The notes beneath the pieces were generated by a model that saw nothing but the letters and a program-made list of their open reading frames with translations, was not told the origin of the DNA and ran no database searches. From Glebionis coronaria (taxonomy: Eukaryota; Streptophyta; Magnoliopsida; Asterales; Asteraceae), in NCBI GenBank assembly GCA_025667525.1, contig CM046875.1, positions 207,076,271 to 207,140,270 of the forward strand: a stretch of DNA of 64,000 nucleotides, given 5' to 3'. Below, one piece after another: positions 32,526 to 45,210 of this stretch. Within the stretch, counting starts at the first letter, position 1. Each line of letters begins with the position of its first letter. The translations under genes were made by a program, and so were the position numbers.

Positions 32526-35500
32526 ATGCTAACTCGTAATCAAGAAAAACGTGCACGTAGACGAAAGAACAAAACTCCCACTCCAACTCATTCTAGTGAG
32601 GAGTCTCCTATTGACGAACCCATTGTACGAGAAGCACCAACCATGGTGAATCGAACTATGATGGAGTTACTTCAAGCACCCACCGAGGGGTATGGAGAAG
32701 CTATCGTGATTCCCGCAATCCTTGCGGAGAATTTTGAGGTGAAAACGGGTTTGTTGTCGATGATCCAAAACAACAAATTCCGTGGTGATGAGAAGGACAA
32801 TCCACACAACCATATCCGCCAATTTAATCGTCTTACCGCCACTTGCAAATTTAAGGATGTCTCGAATGACTCGATTAAGATGATGCTTTTTCCGTATTCC
32901 TTAGCGGGGCCCGCTAAAATTTGGTTAGAGAAAGAGCCACCCAATTCTATATTGACGTGGAAGGATCTCGTTTAGAAATTCGTGAACCAATTTTTTCCGC
33001 CCTCTAAGACTACGCATTTGAAAAATGAGATTTCTAAATTTTCACAAGAATCAAATGAAAGTTTTTCAACGGCTTGGAATAGGTTTAAGGAAATGTTACA
33101 TGAATGTCCTCATCACGGTTTTTCCGACTTGCACCAAATTGACACGTTTTACAATGGACTTAATTATCATGAAAGAGATTATTTAAATGCCGCCGCGGGT
33201 GGTAATTTTTTGTGTAAAACGGTTGAAGAAGCTTTGGTCATAATTGAGAATAGGTCTAAGGTTTATAGCCCTCGTAACACACCGAGTGTTGCCAAATTGG
33301 GCTCGTCATCGTCTCGTAGCATTAATGCTTTACATGATGAGGCAAATGAAGAAAATCGGTTTTTTGATAGATTTGCTAACCTTATGTCCCATTGGAAAGC
33401 TCAAGAAGCTTCAAATTCCGCTTCGGTTAAAGCGGTTTCTAAGAGTTGTTTGTCTTGTGGGGGAGCTCAGGATCTTTCCGAGTGCATTACCGCGGATGGT
33501 AACACTTCGAGTGCTTATGTAGCCACGGGAACTTATAACCCAAACGGTCAAGGTTCCCGCCAAAATCAAGCTCCACCAAATCAAAATACTAATAACTATC
33601 GAAACAACAACCAAGGTGGTAATTATCAAGGAAATCAAAGGAATTACAACAAGGGTAATTATCAAAGTGAAAATGGGCAAATTTCAAATCAAAACCAAAA
33701 CCGTGATTTTCAAACTACCACACAAGGTTTTCAAAATGATCACACCAAAAATCTTCAAGGAGAGTTTTTGAATTATGCTTAGGCAAACGATGCTAAGTTT
33801 GACAATATGCAACGTGAAATGGTTAGCTTAAGGTCCGAGTTGAAAAACGAGCTTAAAAACGAACTTGCTAATGAACTTAAGACTCATGCTAATAAAATGG
33901 AAGAAAATGTTCAAAGACTCCAACAAAATCAACAAAAAATGGAGCAAGGTCAACATGAGATTAAGCAAGAGTTGTTAAAAGCGGATGCTAGGAAATCAAA
34001 GTTTGAAGACCGAATGGGAAAAATGTTTGAAGCTATCATGTGTAAGCCCTCTTCTTCGGGTGGTCTTCCTAGTGATACCATCGTGAACCCGAAAGGAGAA
34101 TTGAAGGTTATTACTACTCGTAGTGGTAAAACTTTCAAAGAACCCATTTCTCGTCCAAGTACTTCTAGGGAGAAGGAAAAAGAGAAAGAACCCGAGGTGG
34201 TGGTAGAAAAGGAGCACATTACAAGCCCACGAAGTACCGCTCAAACCACACCTACGGTTGAACCCACACCAATCATGGAACCCGAGATTCCAAGGCCGAT
34301 GCCTATGCCTATGCCCCAACCCACACCACCCTTACCTTACCCTTCAAGACAAGACAAGGAAAAGGCACAAGAACGAAATAACTATCAATTTGAACTTTTT
34401 ATGAAAATGTTTCGTTACTTGCATTTTAATATAAGTTTTGTCGACACCTTAGTCATGATGCCTCGATTTGCCACGAACTTCAAAAGTATGTTGAATAACA
34501 AAGAGAAATTGCAAAAATCGTCTAGTTGTTCATCGGTCTTTCTAAGACGCATACCTCAGAAAGTCGGTGATCCCGGCAAGTTTTTAATCCCATGTGCTAT
34601 ACAAGACATGGAAGAATGCTACGCCTTGGCCGATCTTGGTGCTAGTATTAATTTGATGCCTCTTGAGATTTTTAAATCGCTCAATCTTCCCAATCTCACT
34701 CCTTCAAGAATGTCAATCGAGATGGCCGATCATTCTACGATTCTAGCTTATGGAGTTGCCGAGGACGTCTTCGTGAAAGTTGGAAAGTTCTACTATCCTG
34801 TAGACTTTATTGTTGTTGATATTCCTATCGATCCTAAAGTTCCGTTAATTTTAGGTCGATCATTTTTGGATACCTCGAGAGCACTTATCGATGTGCATGC
34901 AAGGAAAATCACTCTTCGTTTCAATGAGGAAGAACTCGTCATTAATGCAACTCAAAACTCCACACTTTATCATGTGTATTCTATCACGTCTTTGTACAAT
35001 GTCAATCCCATCAAAAACATTTGCAAAAGAATTTCAAATAGAGTTTTAGGAGTTGTTGAGAAAAATGAAGTTCTGTCCCCTCCGCCGGTGGAGGTTAAGA
35101 GTGTTAAGCCTACGATTCCAATTGTGAATGATTCTTCGGATGATGAATGCGTTGATCCCGATGGGGAAGTTTTCTTTGTTGAAAAACGCTTTGAAAACTT
35201 ACCACCACCTTTGCCAAAACGGTTTTCAAATGTGAAAATTTTTAGTGTGACTAACATTGCTTTAGAAACACCAAATATTTTTGACATAATTAAATCGGAT
35301 TTTCACAAGGAGAGTTTAAAAGATGAAAAAGGAAAATATTTTGAATTGAATTTAAAAGATTTTTCTACAAGTCTAACTCCGTCATCACCACGTGTATTGA
35401 GTGCTACAAGCTCGTCTTCTCCTTTTGACGATGCTTTGTGTGGACTTAGTGTGGGGGAAGCCCCTTATGTTCCCTCCCCTTTCTCCACCGAGGACGAGAT

Positions 35501-35774
35501 TTTTGATCCCGGAATTGCTTATATAGGGAAATCTCGGTCTTCCACCGATGCAATAAATGGAAAATCTTTTCATTTGATTGGTGCGATTCTACCTCGAGTA
35601 GCTCAATGTTTTCAGGACTTACCCATTGTCCAACCCTTCTATTTCCTCTCACCTATTTTCTTGAAACTCTTTGAGTTTTTTTTGGCACACGATGAAGTGG
35701 CGTTGATTTGTTTTTCCAATGAAAACGAGAACGCCATCTTCGATCCCGGTATTTTGCACCATCAAAGGACTTAG
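32526..35774 (+). pseudogene. E3 Gag-protease polyprotein with C-terminal domain
   Basis: About 1,082 codons, start ATG 32526 (MLTRNQEKRARRRKN). Two in-frame TAG stops: 32973-32975 in capsid and 33780-33782 before the coiled-coil segment. Gag: KIWLEKEPPNSILTWKD, FYNGLNYHERDYLNAAAGG. The zinc knuckle reads CLSCGGAQDLSEC, with Gln where E1 and E2 have His, so zinc binding is doubtful. Helical Lys/Glu/Gln stretch 33810-34000. Protease: YALADLGASINLMPLEIF, VPLILGRSFLDTS. C-terminal domain: EIFDPGIAYIG, hydrophobic YFLSPIFLKLFEFFL, AIFDPGILHH. The two FDPG motifs are about 80 residues apart (about 73 in E1). Diverged from E1/E2 but of equal length and plan. Confidence 0.9.
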
Positions 35775-37685
35775 TCCTTAATACCGGTTGTTTTTTGGCC
35801 TTGTTTATCATGTAAGCCCCACCAAAAATTGACCACACCATGATTATCCCTAAATGATCACATTTATGGGGATTTGAGTCGAGCTTTTGACTCGGTTATC
35901 AAAAACAAGGTGCCTCGTGGGGGAGACCCATGCTTATCCATGTACATATTATTACTTTCTAATGTAGTTTAATGTAAGCGGATATGTGCCCTTCCAACCT
36001 TTGTTTCGTGGTTCTTTGTGCATTTTGGTTTTTAGATCATGATCTTCACGATTGGAGCCTTTCGTGTTCGTTTATGGGAGCACTCGATCGTTTTCTATGA
36101 AGACTTTCTCAATATCCAAATGATATATCCTTTTGATGTTCTAACCTTAGGTTTTTAGCACACTTCATAAACGGCTATTAATTTATTGGTTACACCCTTT
36201 CCATGCTAGATTAGGCATTCGACTACGTCTCTAGTATGGGGGTGTTTGCACCCCTAGACTCGAAACATTGAGTACAATGTTTAAATTTAGTATGGGATGG
36301 TGAATAGATACTTGCCTTGCCAAACCTTCACGCTTTCCAAAGTTTATCTTTTTGTTTATCGTTTTGTTGTAAAATAAGGCTTAAAATGGCCAAATTTTAA
36401 TTTTTTTTTCATGTTTCATAAGTGTTTGAAGACACGAATGTAGATTTTCCGATGGCGAGAATAAGAGTAATTTTTGACTCGACCGTGCGTGTTGAGCACT
36501 TAGCTTTGATTCCTTAACTACACACTAGGCTAAGTCTCTTAAATGAGGACGAGAAATGATAGAGTTAATTATAAGTTACTATGCTAAACGTAGAGTACTC
36601 GTATTCTTTCAAAAACTCATGTGTTCTCGTTATTTGCTTATTCTCCCTTCGCATGTAAATATTTTTTGCTTAATAAATATTGACTTAGCAGTTTAGTTAG
36701 GATTGTTGGGTCTCTAGTCTTTTCTAGTAGCTTCTGTGTAATTAAATTGGGAAGACATTAAGGTATCACCAGCGTTACGGTTTTGAAGTATTGGCACCCT
36801 AATAATCGAAAGCTTCACCCAATAATAAGATTTCAAGTGCTCACCTAAATCTAGCAAACAATTTGAAGCCCTACAAGGCCTAAAATCTATGCAAAAATTG
36901 AAAGTGAATCAAGCCTTAATCTTCGAAGCTTTAAAGATCCAAAATTCGCCTTAGCGTGAGGATATACGTCTTTGGCTAATAAAACCACCAATGAGGCGGA
37001 TAATAAAAGGCAAGGCAAGACCGAAGTCATAATAAAAGCTTCATGGCGAAGTTGAATAAAAGATGGAGGTAAACCAAAGATAATAAGGCCCTTCCGTTAG
37101 GGGGCGTATAAAAGTCTTGGTAATAAGTCTCATGTTCAAAACCCTTATAAAACCGTGTTTATCGATTCTTCTTGTCAACTTAATTTTTTGACATCGTTGT
37201 CTATTAGGATGGGTTATTGATTTGATGGTCTTGGTTACACCGTTAGGACTCTATTTTTAGACCTAAATCTCTATTCACGCATAAGTCAACAATGTATCCT
37301 CGTGAAACATTCAAGACAAAATAAAATATAAGAGATACAACTTAGGAATAATGGGAGGATAAGTACGTGATTAGGGCATATGAGTAGTGTTAGCATTACT
37401 AACTTATAATGACAATGATCTCGTTGCACGCTTAGCATGGAATTAAGGTGAAAATCGAGGACGATGAAATTATTTCTAACAAAGCATTCACGTGTTCTTA
37501 TTCTATGAACCTAAACGTCCCACTTTGCGATGAAAATCATACATTATGTCTAAAACGCTAGTAGTAGTAATAGTAGTAGTGTAGTTTATCATTCCAATAA
37601 AGTGAATAAAAATGAATTTTGGAGGTGCTACGATACTTTATTCTAGCATTGCGTGAGGGCACGGCAATGGTTTAGTATGGGGGAG
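35775..37685 (+). other. E3 3' non-coding region and polypurine tract
   Basis: No gene. PPT-like copies AGTATGGGGGTG 36233-36244 and AGTATGGGATGG 36289-36300 precede the terminal PPT 37674-37685. Stem AAACATTG/CAATGTTT at 36263-36282, as in E1. Block 37291-37426 matches, inverted, E1 8242-8372 and E2 23262-23400. Confidence 0.7.
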
Positions 37686-40600
37686 TGATGAGACTGCTTT
37701 TATACATAGTCTCATCGTCCAAATCGGGCTTAAAATGCATAAAATATCATTAAAACTGCCAAATATATGCTCGTGTTTGTTACTTGTGTATTTTAGGTAC
37801 GGATATTGAGGAAAAGACAAAAAGATCACAAGAATCAATCAAAAACGAACACGGGAAACGAAGCCGCACAATGAACCGGACCCGAATCTAGAATTTCCAA
37901 AAATGACCTTGAAGAATTGAAGATTGTCAACTTTAGTCCCTCATTTTTGAAGACTTGGCAAGATTAGACCTTGAAGAAATCATCATTGGCAAAAGAAGAC
38001 CTTCATGTTTGAAGATTACACAAGTTTTACCCTTGAAGAATCCAAAAATATGCATTTATGGTCCTTGTTTTAAGTTTGGAAACATAATGTGCCAAAAATG
38101 ACAATCTGCCAAACTTATTTATAAAGGAAAAGTGGTTTGGAGTTGATTATTGCAAAGTGAAAAGAACAAAAACCTTTGGGGGCCATTACTGCCCAGACAA
38201 CCTAAGATATACCCACCACTCACAAGCCTCCACGTCACCAACCTTAAACAAACCACCAATCAGACACTCCCCTCCTTCCATGTCACGTATCCACCCACTC
38301 TTTTTTTTATTTTACTTAAACCGGTTTAAGTTTTGGTGGCAAACACGTATTTTAAAAACCTTAATCCCCATTTCAGATTAAACTCCCTCTAAACACCAAC
38401 ATAAACCCTAAAATTTCCAGGCCTAATCAACTTAAAAACAAGGGGGTTTTAGCTAAGCCTTTCCAGATCCTTGATTACCCCCTTTGTCACCAAAACCCAC
38501 TTACAAATCATGTCCCCACTCAACCCATGTGAACATCCCATGGTCCCCTGCACCCGTCCCTTTCCATAAAACCCTAGGAGGGGACATGATAAACGACTAG
38601 ATGGCACTCTTTGGTCCCCAAGTTCAAAATGGACGTTCCTGATCAAACAACAGCTGGCAAACATCACATGATGAGTTATTGACCAAGATTCCCCAAGAAG
38701 ACCAAGGGCAGATTGGGAATTCCAGTATCTAGGGTTTCTCCTTTGTATTATTTTAATCAGTATTCTAGAATTATCTTAGGACTTGTATAAATAGAGGTCG
38801 CATGTGACCTCTATCATTGTTCCAGTTTTTAGCTTTCATCACTTGTAATCCTTTTTTATTTAATATCAAAGTTTGGTATTTGAGTTCAAAGTAATTCCCT
38901 TTTATGATTTTTTAAAAGTTGGTGTGTGACTGAAAGCTTGCTGAGTTCCATTTTTCATTGTGTAAACACTTGGTGTTTCAAGTTTCAAAAAAAAGGTTTT
39001 GAAAAGATTTTGTTAATCTCAGAAAGCCAAGCATAAGAAGTGAAAGTGGATTAGTATTCTTCTTTTTCTGAAATTACTCTTGTTTTAAAACGTGTTCTAA
39101 GTTCTAGGTGTTAGTTTGTAGGTTTCAAAAAGATTTTGAAGAAAAATCAGTCCTTTTTATTTTTCCTTGTTGTTGACCATTACTGTTGTATAAGCTCTCC
39201 ATAAGCTGTTGACAACAGCTTATGGCTAAGCTTATATAGCTTGTAGCTTGTTTCTTTGTTGGTTGTGTTTGTGTAGGATCAAACAAGAACAAAGGATACC
39301 ATTATCATCATCTTTTTGCAGCCAAAAGCCCCAAGAGATTCAGCACAAGCCCGAGCTTGTGGGAGGTGACTTTTCAGTCACTGTGGGACCTGGATGTGGG
39401 TCCCACAAGGTAGCTTACTTTGTTTTCAGTTTTCAAATTTTATGATTTATGAGATTTTATGAAAATTGCATGAATTTGATTGAAATTGTTTAAGTGTTTA
39501 GTTTATTGTTTTCTTATGCATGTTAGATGTTTATATGCATGATAGATTAGGCTTAGATCAGTTTGCTTGAGTTTTGTTAAGATTTGCTTTGAAAAATTGA
39601 TTTTTAGTTTTTAAAAGGGGTGTTTGGATCTGGGTTTGAGTAGGGTTAAATAACATGGATCTAGCTTAAATACCTGTTCAACATACTCATTGGGTTGTTA
39701 TTAGGTTGTATGCTAGTTTTGGTTCCTGTTTAGTGAAGTTTGAAGCACTTTGAATGTCAAAATTTTGAGAAAATAGCAAAAAATCAGTCACTGCCTTTTT
39801 GTGCATGTTCTTGTGTGAATTTTGCCATCAATCTTGATAAGCTTCTAGATATTAGGGCATTTAAGGGTTAAGAATTGCTTACATGTCATTTTGTTGGCTT
39901 ATGTTCATGATTTGAGCCATTGAATTTCACTTTTGTGCCTAGAAAACAAGGGTCTACTTTTCATCAGAAACATTGCCAGTTTATCAGAAACTTTGAGTGT
40001 GCTTTTGTGGTTGATTTTGGTAAGTGACCTTTGTGTTTTTGTGTTTACATAGACTCCTTATACTCAACTGAGTATAAGGGTGCCTTATTGCCCAATATAA
40101 GCTCACAATAAGCTCTCCTGAGCTTATTTGGTTAACTGACCAACAAAATACACTAGCAGTGGGAACTCCTTTCCCACTGGTAGCACAATTGTTTCCCCTG
40201 CTTCACTAGCAGACAAAGCTTTTGAGGTGTCACTATCTGATTTCAAGAATTTTTGTCTTTTGTGGGTTAATTTGTGAATTAAGACTTGAAACCAATTCGA
40301 TTATTTTTCTTATTTTATTTAGGATTTTTCTGTTTAATTATTTTTTATTTTACTGTTCATTTGCTATTTTTTAGGTTTTATAGCATTTTTAATTAACTTT
40401 TAAATTACTGTTTTTGGCATTTAGTGCCAAAAATACTTCTTTTTTAGTTTAAACATTTTTCTTTTATTTAGAAAAAACATTTTAAGATTTTTAGTATAGA
40501 AAGTTTTTACTGTTCACTTTTTATTTAATTTTTAGAATTAATTTAAGTTAATTAGGGTTTTAAATTAAACTGTTTTTGTCTTTTAGTGAAAAATTTTATA

Positions 40601-41254
40601 TTTTTCAAACTTTTTCAATTTTCTACTGTTCATTAGAGTAAATTAGGATTTTTAAAATTTGTAACTTATTTTTAGCATTATTTTATTATTTTTTATAATT
40701 ATTTTAGCTTTAAAATAGTTTTTAGTGATTTAAAAATAGAAAAATAGTTTTAAAAAATTAGAAAAAAATACTTTTTAGTCTTTAGATAATATAAGTAAGT
40801 TATTTGTTCAATAAAATATTATTTTGGACATTTTGATTAATTATATTTAATTTTAGGGCTTTAATTAGCATTTAAATTTGAATATTTAATTAATAAAAGG
40901 TTTTAAAATATTTTTATTGGATTTTATTCTTATTTATATTATTTAAGACTACTTTTAGCTTTTAATTAATTTTTAGGTTTAGAATTTTTAATTTTGTAGT
41001 TTTTTACGTTTTTACGTGAACGCTTTTTCGTCTTAGCTCGATCCGTCTTCGTAACCGTCATTTCTTTCTTATTTCTCTTTTCTTTTCTTCTCAATAAAAT
41101 CACAATCAAAATCAATTCATCACACAACACACGTGCCTCCTTGAGAACGAACTCACTCCTATTTGGGTCATAACTTGTGGTTTTCCTAAACTACTCGTTA
41201 ATACTTACCCTAATTCCCTTGTTTTCCTAAACAAGTGTGATTTTACAACTATCA
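37686..41254 (+). repeat. E3 3' LTR
   Basis: 3,569 bp, pair of 28202-31776. TATA at 38786-38794. Confidence 0.95.
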
Positions 41255-41259
41255 CTTTA
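41255..41259. repeat. Target-site duplication CTTTA, right copy (E3)
   Basis: Partner of 28197-28201. Confidence 0.95.
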
Positions 41260-41627
41260 TCAAGCCAAGTTCGGGCTTGTCCTTCGAGGGAAAAAGTAAA
41301 GAGGAGCAAACGAATTGCCTCTTGTGAGACCCCATTGTATTTAACATTATTAGATAAGTGTACGAACCTCTTGATGTGATCATGAGGATCGTCATGAGTG
41401 CGGCCTAGAAAAGGTGTTGCGAAAACCATTTGAATAAACCCGGACTTGAGCTCGAAGTTATTTGCATCAATAGCTGGAACCACAATCGCATCTTTGCCTT
41501 CAATATGTGATTGCAAGTGCTCGATCATTGGACGGTTATCCATTGTGTTAACAACAGGAGGCTCGACAACCGGAGGTTGAATGATTGTAGCTTGAATGGA
41601 TTTCTTCTTGCGTGAGCGGGTACGCAT
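41255..41627 (-). pseudogene. E2 Gag, N-terminal part
   Basis: ATG at 41627 (MRTRSRKKKSIQATI), then FELKSGFIQMVFATPFLGR, DDPHDHIKRFVHLSNNVKY and LEGQARTWLDK, the start of the Athila capsid. E3 cuts it after the WLDK codons; the frame resumes at 28196 with EPPQSITTW. The basic start MRTRS is shared with E1, which supports the start chosen for both. Confidence 0.9.
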
Positions 41628-41901
41628 ACACCTACAAAATAAGTTAGAGCAAAGAAATAGAAGGAATAAAGCTAACTTAAAATAAAATCTTTTTGGTGCA
41701 AAACTTTGAAAAAGAAATGCTTTTTACGATATTTTTAAAGTTTTTGTATTTTTGAAAATTTTTAATTTTTATGGATTTTTTTGAAAATTTTGAAAATTTT
41801 TCAAGAAAAATAACGTTCAAAAGTGAACGGATCCCAAAATCCAACGCGTCTATCACAAAAAACCGTTAATCTTCACGAAAAGAGCCGACAGCGGCGCCAT
41901 T
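41628..41901 (-). other. E2 leader and primer-binding site
   Basis: TGGCGCCGCTGTCGGC (minus) at 41884-41899, two bases from the LTR, tRNA-Asp type. Short AT-rich leader. Confidence 0.85.
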
Positions 41902-43600
41902 TGATAGAAAGATTTTACTAGTTAAAAAAGTTCACGAATCTTATCGAATTGACTTCCAGTTTAAAGCGTGACTCAGTCGTCTTTGGTAAAGAAAAAGGTA
42001 AATTTGATTATCTAGATCTACTTGAAAGGTAAATGCGGAACGTAATTAAAAGAAGCTAAAACTAATTAACTAATGATAACGAGACAATTTAAAATACTAG
42101 AACGTGAATTAAAACTAAGCAATTAATAATTAATGAAAACTAAAAAAAAAACGAAAATCATTATTGACTAAAAAGGTAAATGCGTGAAATATTAAAATTA
42201 AGCTAAAAACAAATTCTAGAAAAACTGTCACTTTTTCAAAAAAATATAAAAAACTACTTGGTAAAAATAGAGATTTCGGGAAACTTGCTATTTTTGGAAA
42301 ATTAAAAAAAATTACAAATCTAAGAAAAACTACTCGTTCGGAATAAATCTATTGGTTCGGGAAAAGTCCTTCACTCGGGAAAATTCACTCATTCGGAATA
42401 CTAGCTCGTTCGTAAAAAAGGGCTTCACTCGGGAAAATACCTTCGTTCGGGAAAATCACCTTCACTCGGGAAAATACCTTCGTTCGGGAAAATCACCTTC
42501 ACGCGGGAAAAAAAAAGTCCTTCGTTCGGAATGTTTACCTTCATTCGGAATAATTAGCTTTGTTCGGAATAATTCCTTCACTGGGGAAAAATCACTTCGT
42601 TCGGGAAATCTACCCTTCGTTCGGAATAATAGCTTGGTTCGGTAAAATAAAAATAAAAACACTGGTTCGGTAAAAAATGCTCATTCGGAATAAAATGTTG
42701 GTTCGGGAAAGATGAACTGGTTGGGAATAAAAAGAACAATGGCGAAAACTGGGGAAAAACAAGGTACGAATTTAACTAAAAATAACCATAATCAATCTAA
42801 AAATTAAACTAAACTAACCACTAATGATCAACTATCAATAATAAATCAAACCAAATCAATAAAACTAACACTAATAACCAAATCAATCAAAACCCACTTA
42901 ATCAAATCGATTAAAAACTAAAAAACACAACCATAAACATAAGCAAAGATTAAACCATAGAAAACAAGAAAGGAAGAAGGAGATGAATTAAAAGCTCGAT
43001 TAAAAGTATAAGATTCAAACATTAAAACATAAAGATTAAAGGTTCTACAAATTAATCTAGAGAGAGAAAAAAATGAAAACTAGAGAGAGAAAATAAACTA
43101 CACCTATATAAAACTACTCCTAAATTAACTAACTCCCCAAAATGGGTGTGAAGTCCTCTATTTATAGGGGAGTGGTGAGGTTGGTAGGTTGTGACTTGTC
43201 TTCTTTCTTTTCTTCCGTCTCGTCTAATTAAAGTCTCGACTTTGGCTCGGGATTTGTCGATAAAATCTTGAACTTGTCTTAATATTTCTTCATTTATTAG
43301 ACTTGGGTTCTTCGACTTGTAAATCTTCCATCTTTGGTCTTTTTCTTCAATAAATCTTCAAAATAGGCCCATTGACTTCCAATCTTTTGCACTCTTGATC
43401 TTTTGACTTCGTCTTTTGTCTTTTTCTTCGATAAAAGCCCGTGAAAGCCCGTGTTTTCCTCCTTTTTCATATTTTAGTCCTAAAACACAATAAAAACACA
43501 AACCACGCATAATTCCGACATTTACGACATAAAATACACGTTTTGGCTTGGTTATTATTATAATTATGTGGTCAAAGGATGGGTGCTTTCACACCTATCA
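41902..43600 (-). repeat. E2 5' LTR
   Basis: 1,699 bp, promoter copy. TATA 43158-43166; TCGGGAA array about 42330-42730. Confidence 0.95.
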
Positions 43601-43605
43601 AGCAT
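43601..43605. repeat. Target-site duplication AGCAT, right copy (E2)
   Basis: Partner of 21337-21341. Confidence 0.95.
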
Positions 43606-43680
43606 GCATATACAAAGGATCGTACGAGAAGGTCTCTCTTTCAAGACGTTTTAGATTCGTTTTAGATTTGTTTTAAGATC
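43606..43680 (-). pseudogene. E6 Gag, first codons
   Basis: The frame that continues at 21341 is open here back to about 43680. The only ATG is at 43607-43609, giving MHAFHCFFGNDH across the E2 junction; preceding codons (LERETFSYDPLY) also read open, so the true start may have been altered by decay. Too short to say more. Confidence 0.5.
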
Positions 43681-44878
43681 ACATAAAGCTTACATACAAC
43701 GTTGTTTAAGGACGTGTTCTTGAAGTTGAATCTCTCGTTCTTCTCTGTCTGAACACGTATTGCTCTTTTCCATGATGATGGTGTCTCAGTTGATGAAGTG
43801 ACTTCGGATCTTAAGTAGATATGGTGATTGTTGTTGAAGTTAAAATTTTGAAAATTGCGATTTTTCTCATTCCGACAATAAATTCCTCAGTCCGACAAAA
43901 AGGGAAACCGAAAAATTTTGAATTACCAAATTTTGAATTACCAAATTTTGAATTCAAGATAGAAATAGCCAATAACTAGTAGGGAAAAATTTAGAAAAAG
44001 GAAAAATTTTGACAAAAATAAAACCTAAAAATGGCCTAAAAATTTGAATTTTGGTCCGAAAATTTGAATTTTTGGTCGAAAATTTTTTCGCATCATCAAA
44101 TTCTAAAATCGAAGCTTAAATGGCCTAAAAATGGTCTAATAAAAAACAAATTTTATTTGGGTTTCCCCGCCAAAAAATACTCTAAAAAAATACTGAAACA
44201 AAATTTAACCAAACAGATCGCAATGTCTATCGGAATACCCATCGCAATGTGTGATCGAAATATCAGATCGCGATATGGATCGCAATATCAGATCGCAATA
44301 TCAGATCGCAATATGGATCGCAATATCAGATCGCAATATCAGATCGCAATATGGATCGCAATATCAGATCGCAATATGGATCGCAATATCAGATCGCAAT
44401 ATGGATCGCAATATAAGATCGCAAGTATGATCGCAATGCTAGATCGCAAGTCTGATCGCAATGTTAGATCGCAAGTCTGATCGCAATGTTAGATAGCAAT
44501 CCTGATCGCAATCCTAGATCGCAATCTTTGTCATCGTAATATTAGGGATCGGAATCCACGATCGCAATGTAGAAACGCCGAGGGGTTTTGCGATCGGAAT
44601 ACACGATCGGAATGTGTAAACCCTAAAGTATAACGATGGATAAGCAAGTTTGAACCTTTATGAAAACAAGTTAAGATTTTCACAACAATTCCGTGTATGA
44701 ATCCAAACCAAAGTAAACAAAATCTTACCACAAGTATGTAGATGATCTATAGTACGACTTAGAACACGATAAACATAAGAAGCACTCGAATTCGAGATGA
44801 TTTTAGGAGAAAATCACACGAACCAAATAGTATAGCAACAACGAATCACAAAACTACCCCATGGCGATTTATACCAAC
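43681..44878 (-). other. E6 leader and primer-binding region
   Basis: Long non-coding leader: two or three tandem copies of AATTACCAAATTTTG near 43921-43955, then the GATCGCAAT array. Next to the LTR is TGGTATAAATCGCC (minus, 44863-44876); only its first six bases fit the initiator-Met tRNA expected for Copia elements. Confidence 0.55.
44215..44525. repeat. GATCGCAATAT tandem array in E6 leader
   Basis: About 24 copies of a 12-bp unit AGATCGCAATAT, mostly CAGATCGCAATATGGATCGCAAT-type dimers at the left, looser to the right, where GATCGGAAT variants also occur (to 44610). A related array lies in the E4 leader. Confidence 0.9.
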
Positions 44879-45210
44879 TGTTGTCCCATAAATTATGATT
44901 ATTAAACAAGAAAGGAAGGTAGAAAATAGATGAATTCTAGAGAGAGAAAGTAGAGATAAAATGGTTGGAACTTTTGGAGGATTAGATTAGTGAGAGAAAA
45001 TGAAAATGACCAACACCCTTCCTAACATGCTAGGAAGGGTATACATAGTCCACCCACATGCGGGCTTGTTGTGGACTATATTCTAATGGGCCGGGCTTTC
45101 CTTTTGGGCTTTAGTTACTTATGAATGAACTTTAGCCTAAAGTTAAGCCCGTATAACACGACTAATCTACTACCTATTACAACGTTCTAATATACGATAC
45201 ATAATAAACA
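44879..45210 (-). repeat. E6 5' LTR
   Basis: 332 bp, TGTTGTCCCA...AATAAACA, inverted ends TGTT/AACA. Partner lies outside the window. Resembles the E4 and E5 LTRs in layout (AGAGAGAGAAA stretch, hairpin, TATA region). Confidence 0.75.
45015..45079 (-). promoter_or_regulatory. E6 LTR core promoter with flanking hairpins
   Basis: Weak TATA (TATGTATA, minus, about 45040-45047) between the perfect stems ACCCTTCCTA/TAGGAAGGGT (45015-45040) and ATAGTCCAC/GTGGACTAT (45045-45079). Confidence 0.5.

Larger units (their letters stand above)
28202..41254 (+). mobile_element. E3: Athila-like gag-protease retrotransposon with 3.57-kb LTRs
   Basis: 13,053 bp. LTRs 28202-31776 and 37686-41254 (TGATGAGACT...CAACTATCA), duplication CTTTA. 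Plus strand: primer-binding site 31780-31797, leader, one frame 32526-35774 with two stops, 1.9-kb non-coding 3' region, polypurine tract AGTATGGGGGAG at 37674-37685. About 13 differences in the first ~900 bp of the LTR pair (~1.5%). The LTRs make up over half the element. No polymerase. Confidence 0.95.
21342..43600 (-). mobile_element. E2: Athila-like gag-protease retrotransposon, split by E3
   Basis: Own length about 9.2 kb once E3 is removed. LTRs 21342-23047 and 41902-43600 (TGATAGAAAG...CACCTATCA), duplication AGCAT. Minus strand: leader and tRNA-Asp-type primer site 41884-41899, gag start 41627, gag-protease-C-terminal frame ending 25333, 2.3-kb non-coding 3' region with a SINE, polypurine tract at 23048. 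LTR copies differ by roughly 2% with small indels, so older than E1. Related to E1 in coding and 3' regions; LTR sequences differ except for organisation. No polymerase. Confidence 0.92.
16807..45210 (-). mobile_element. E6: gag-only Sirevirus-like Copia element, truncated left, split by E2
   Basis: Own sequence is 16807-21341 and 43606-45210. Minus strand: 5' LTR 44879-45210, leader with GATCGCAAT repeats, coiled-coil gag, then directly a structured 3' non-coding region. No protease, integrase or RT lies between gag and the 3' region, so pol was lost before insertion. Same plan as E4. The 3' end and 3' LTR were separated by the Tat insertion and lie outside the window. It sits in the gag of E7. 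Confidence 0.8.

Noticed and set aside
35775..37685. Search for RT or integrase remnants in E1, E2 and E3 after the Gag-protease frame
   Set aside because: No YVDD, RNase H or DDE motifs in any frame; the regions are non-coding.
44064..44480. 138-codon frame with DRNIRSQY-type peptide repeats
   Set aside because: It is the 12-bp GATCGCAATAT array read in frame, in a non-coding leader.
44215..44525. CRISPR-like repeat array
   Set aside because: Unit is 12 bp without unique spacers, and the context is a plant retrotransposon leader.
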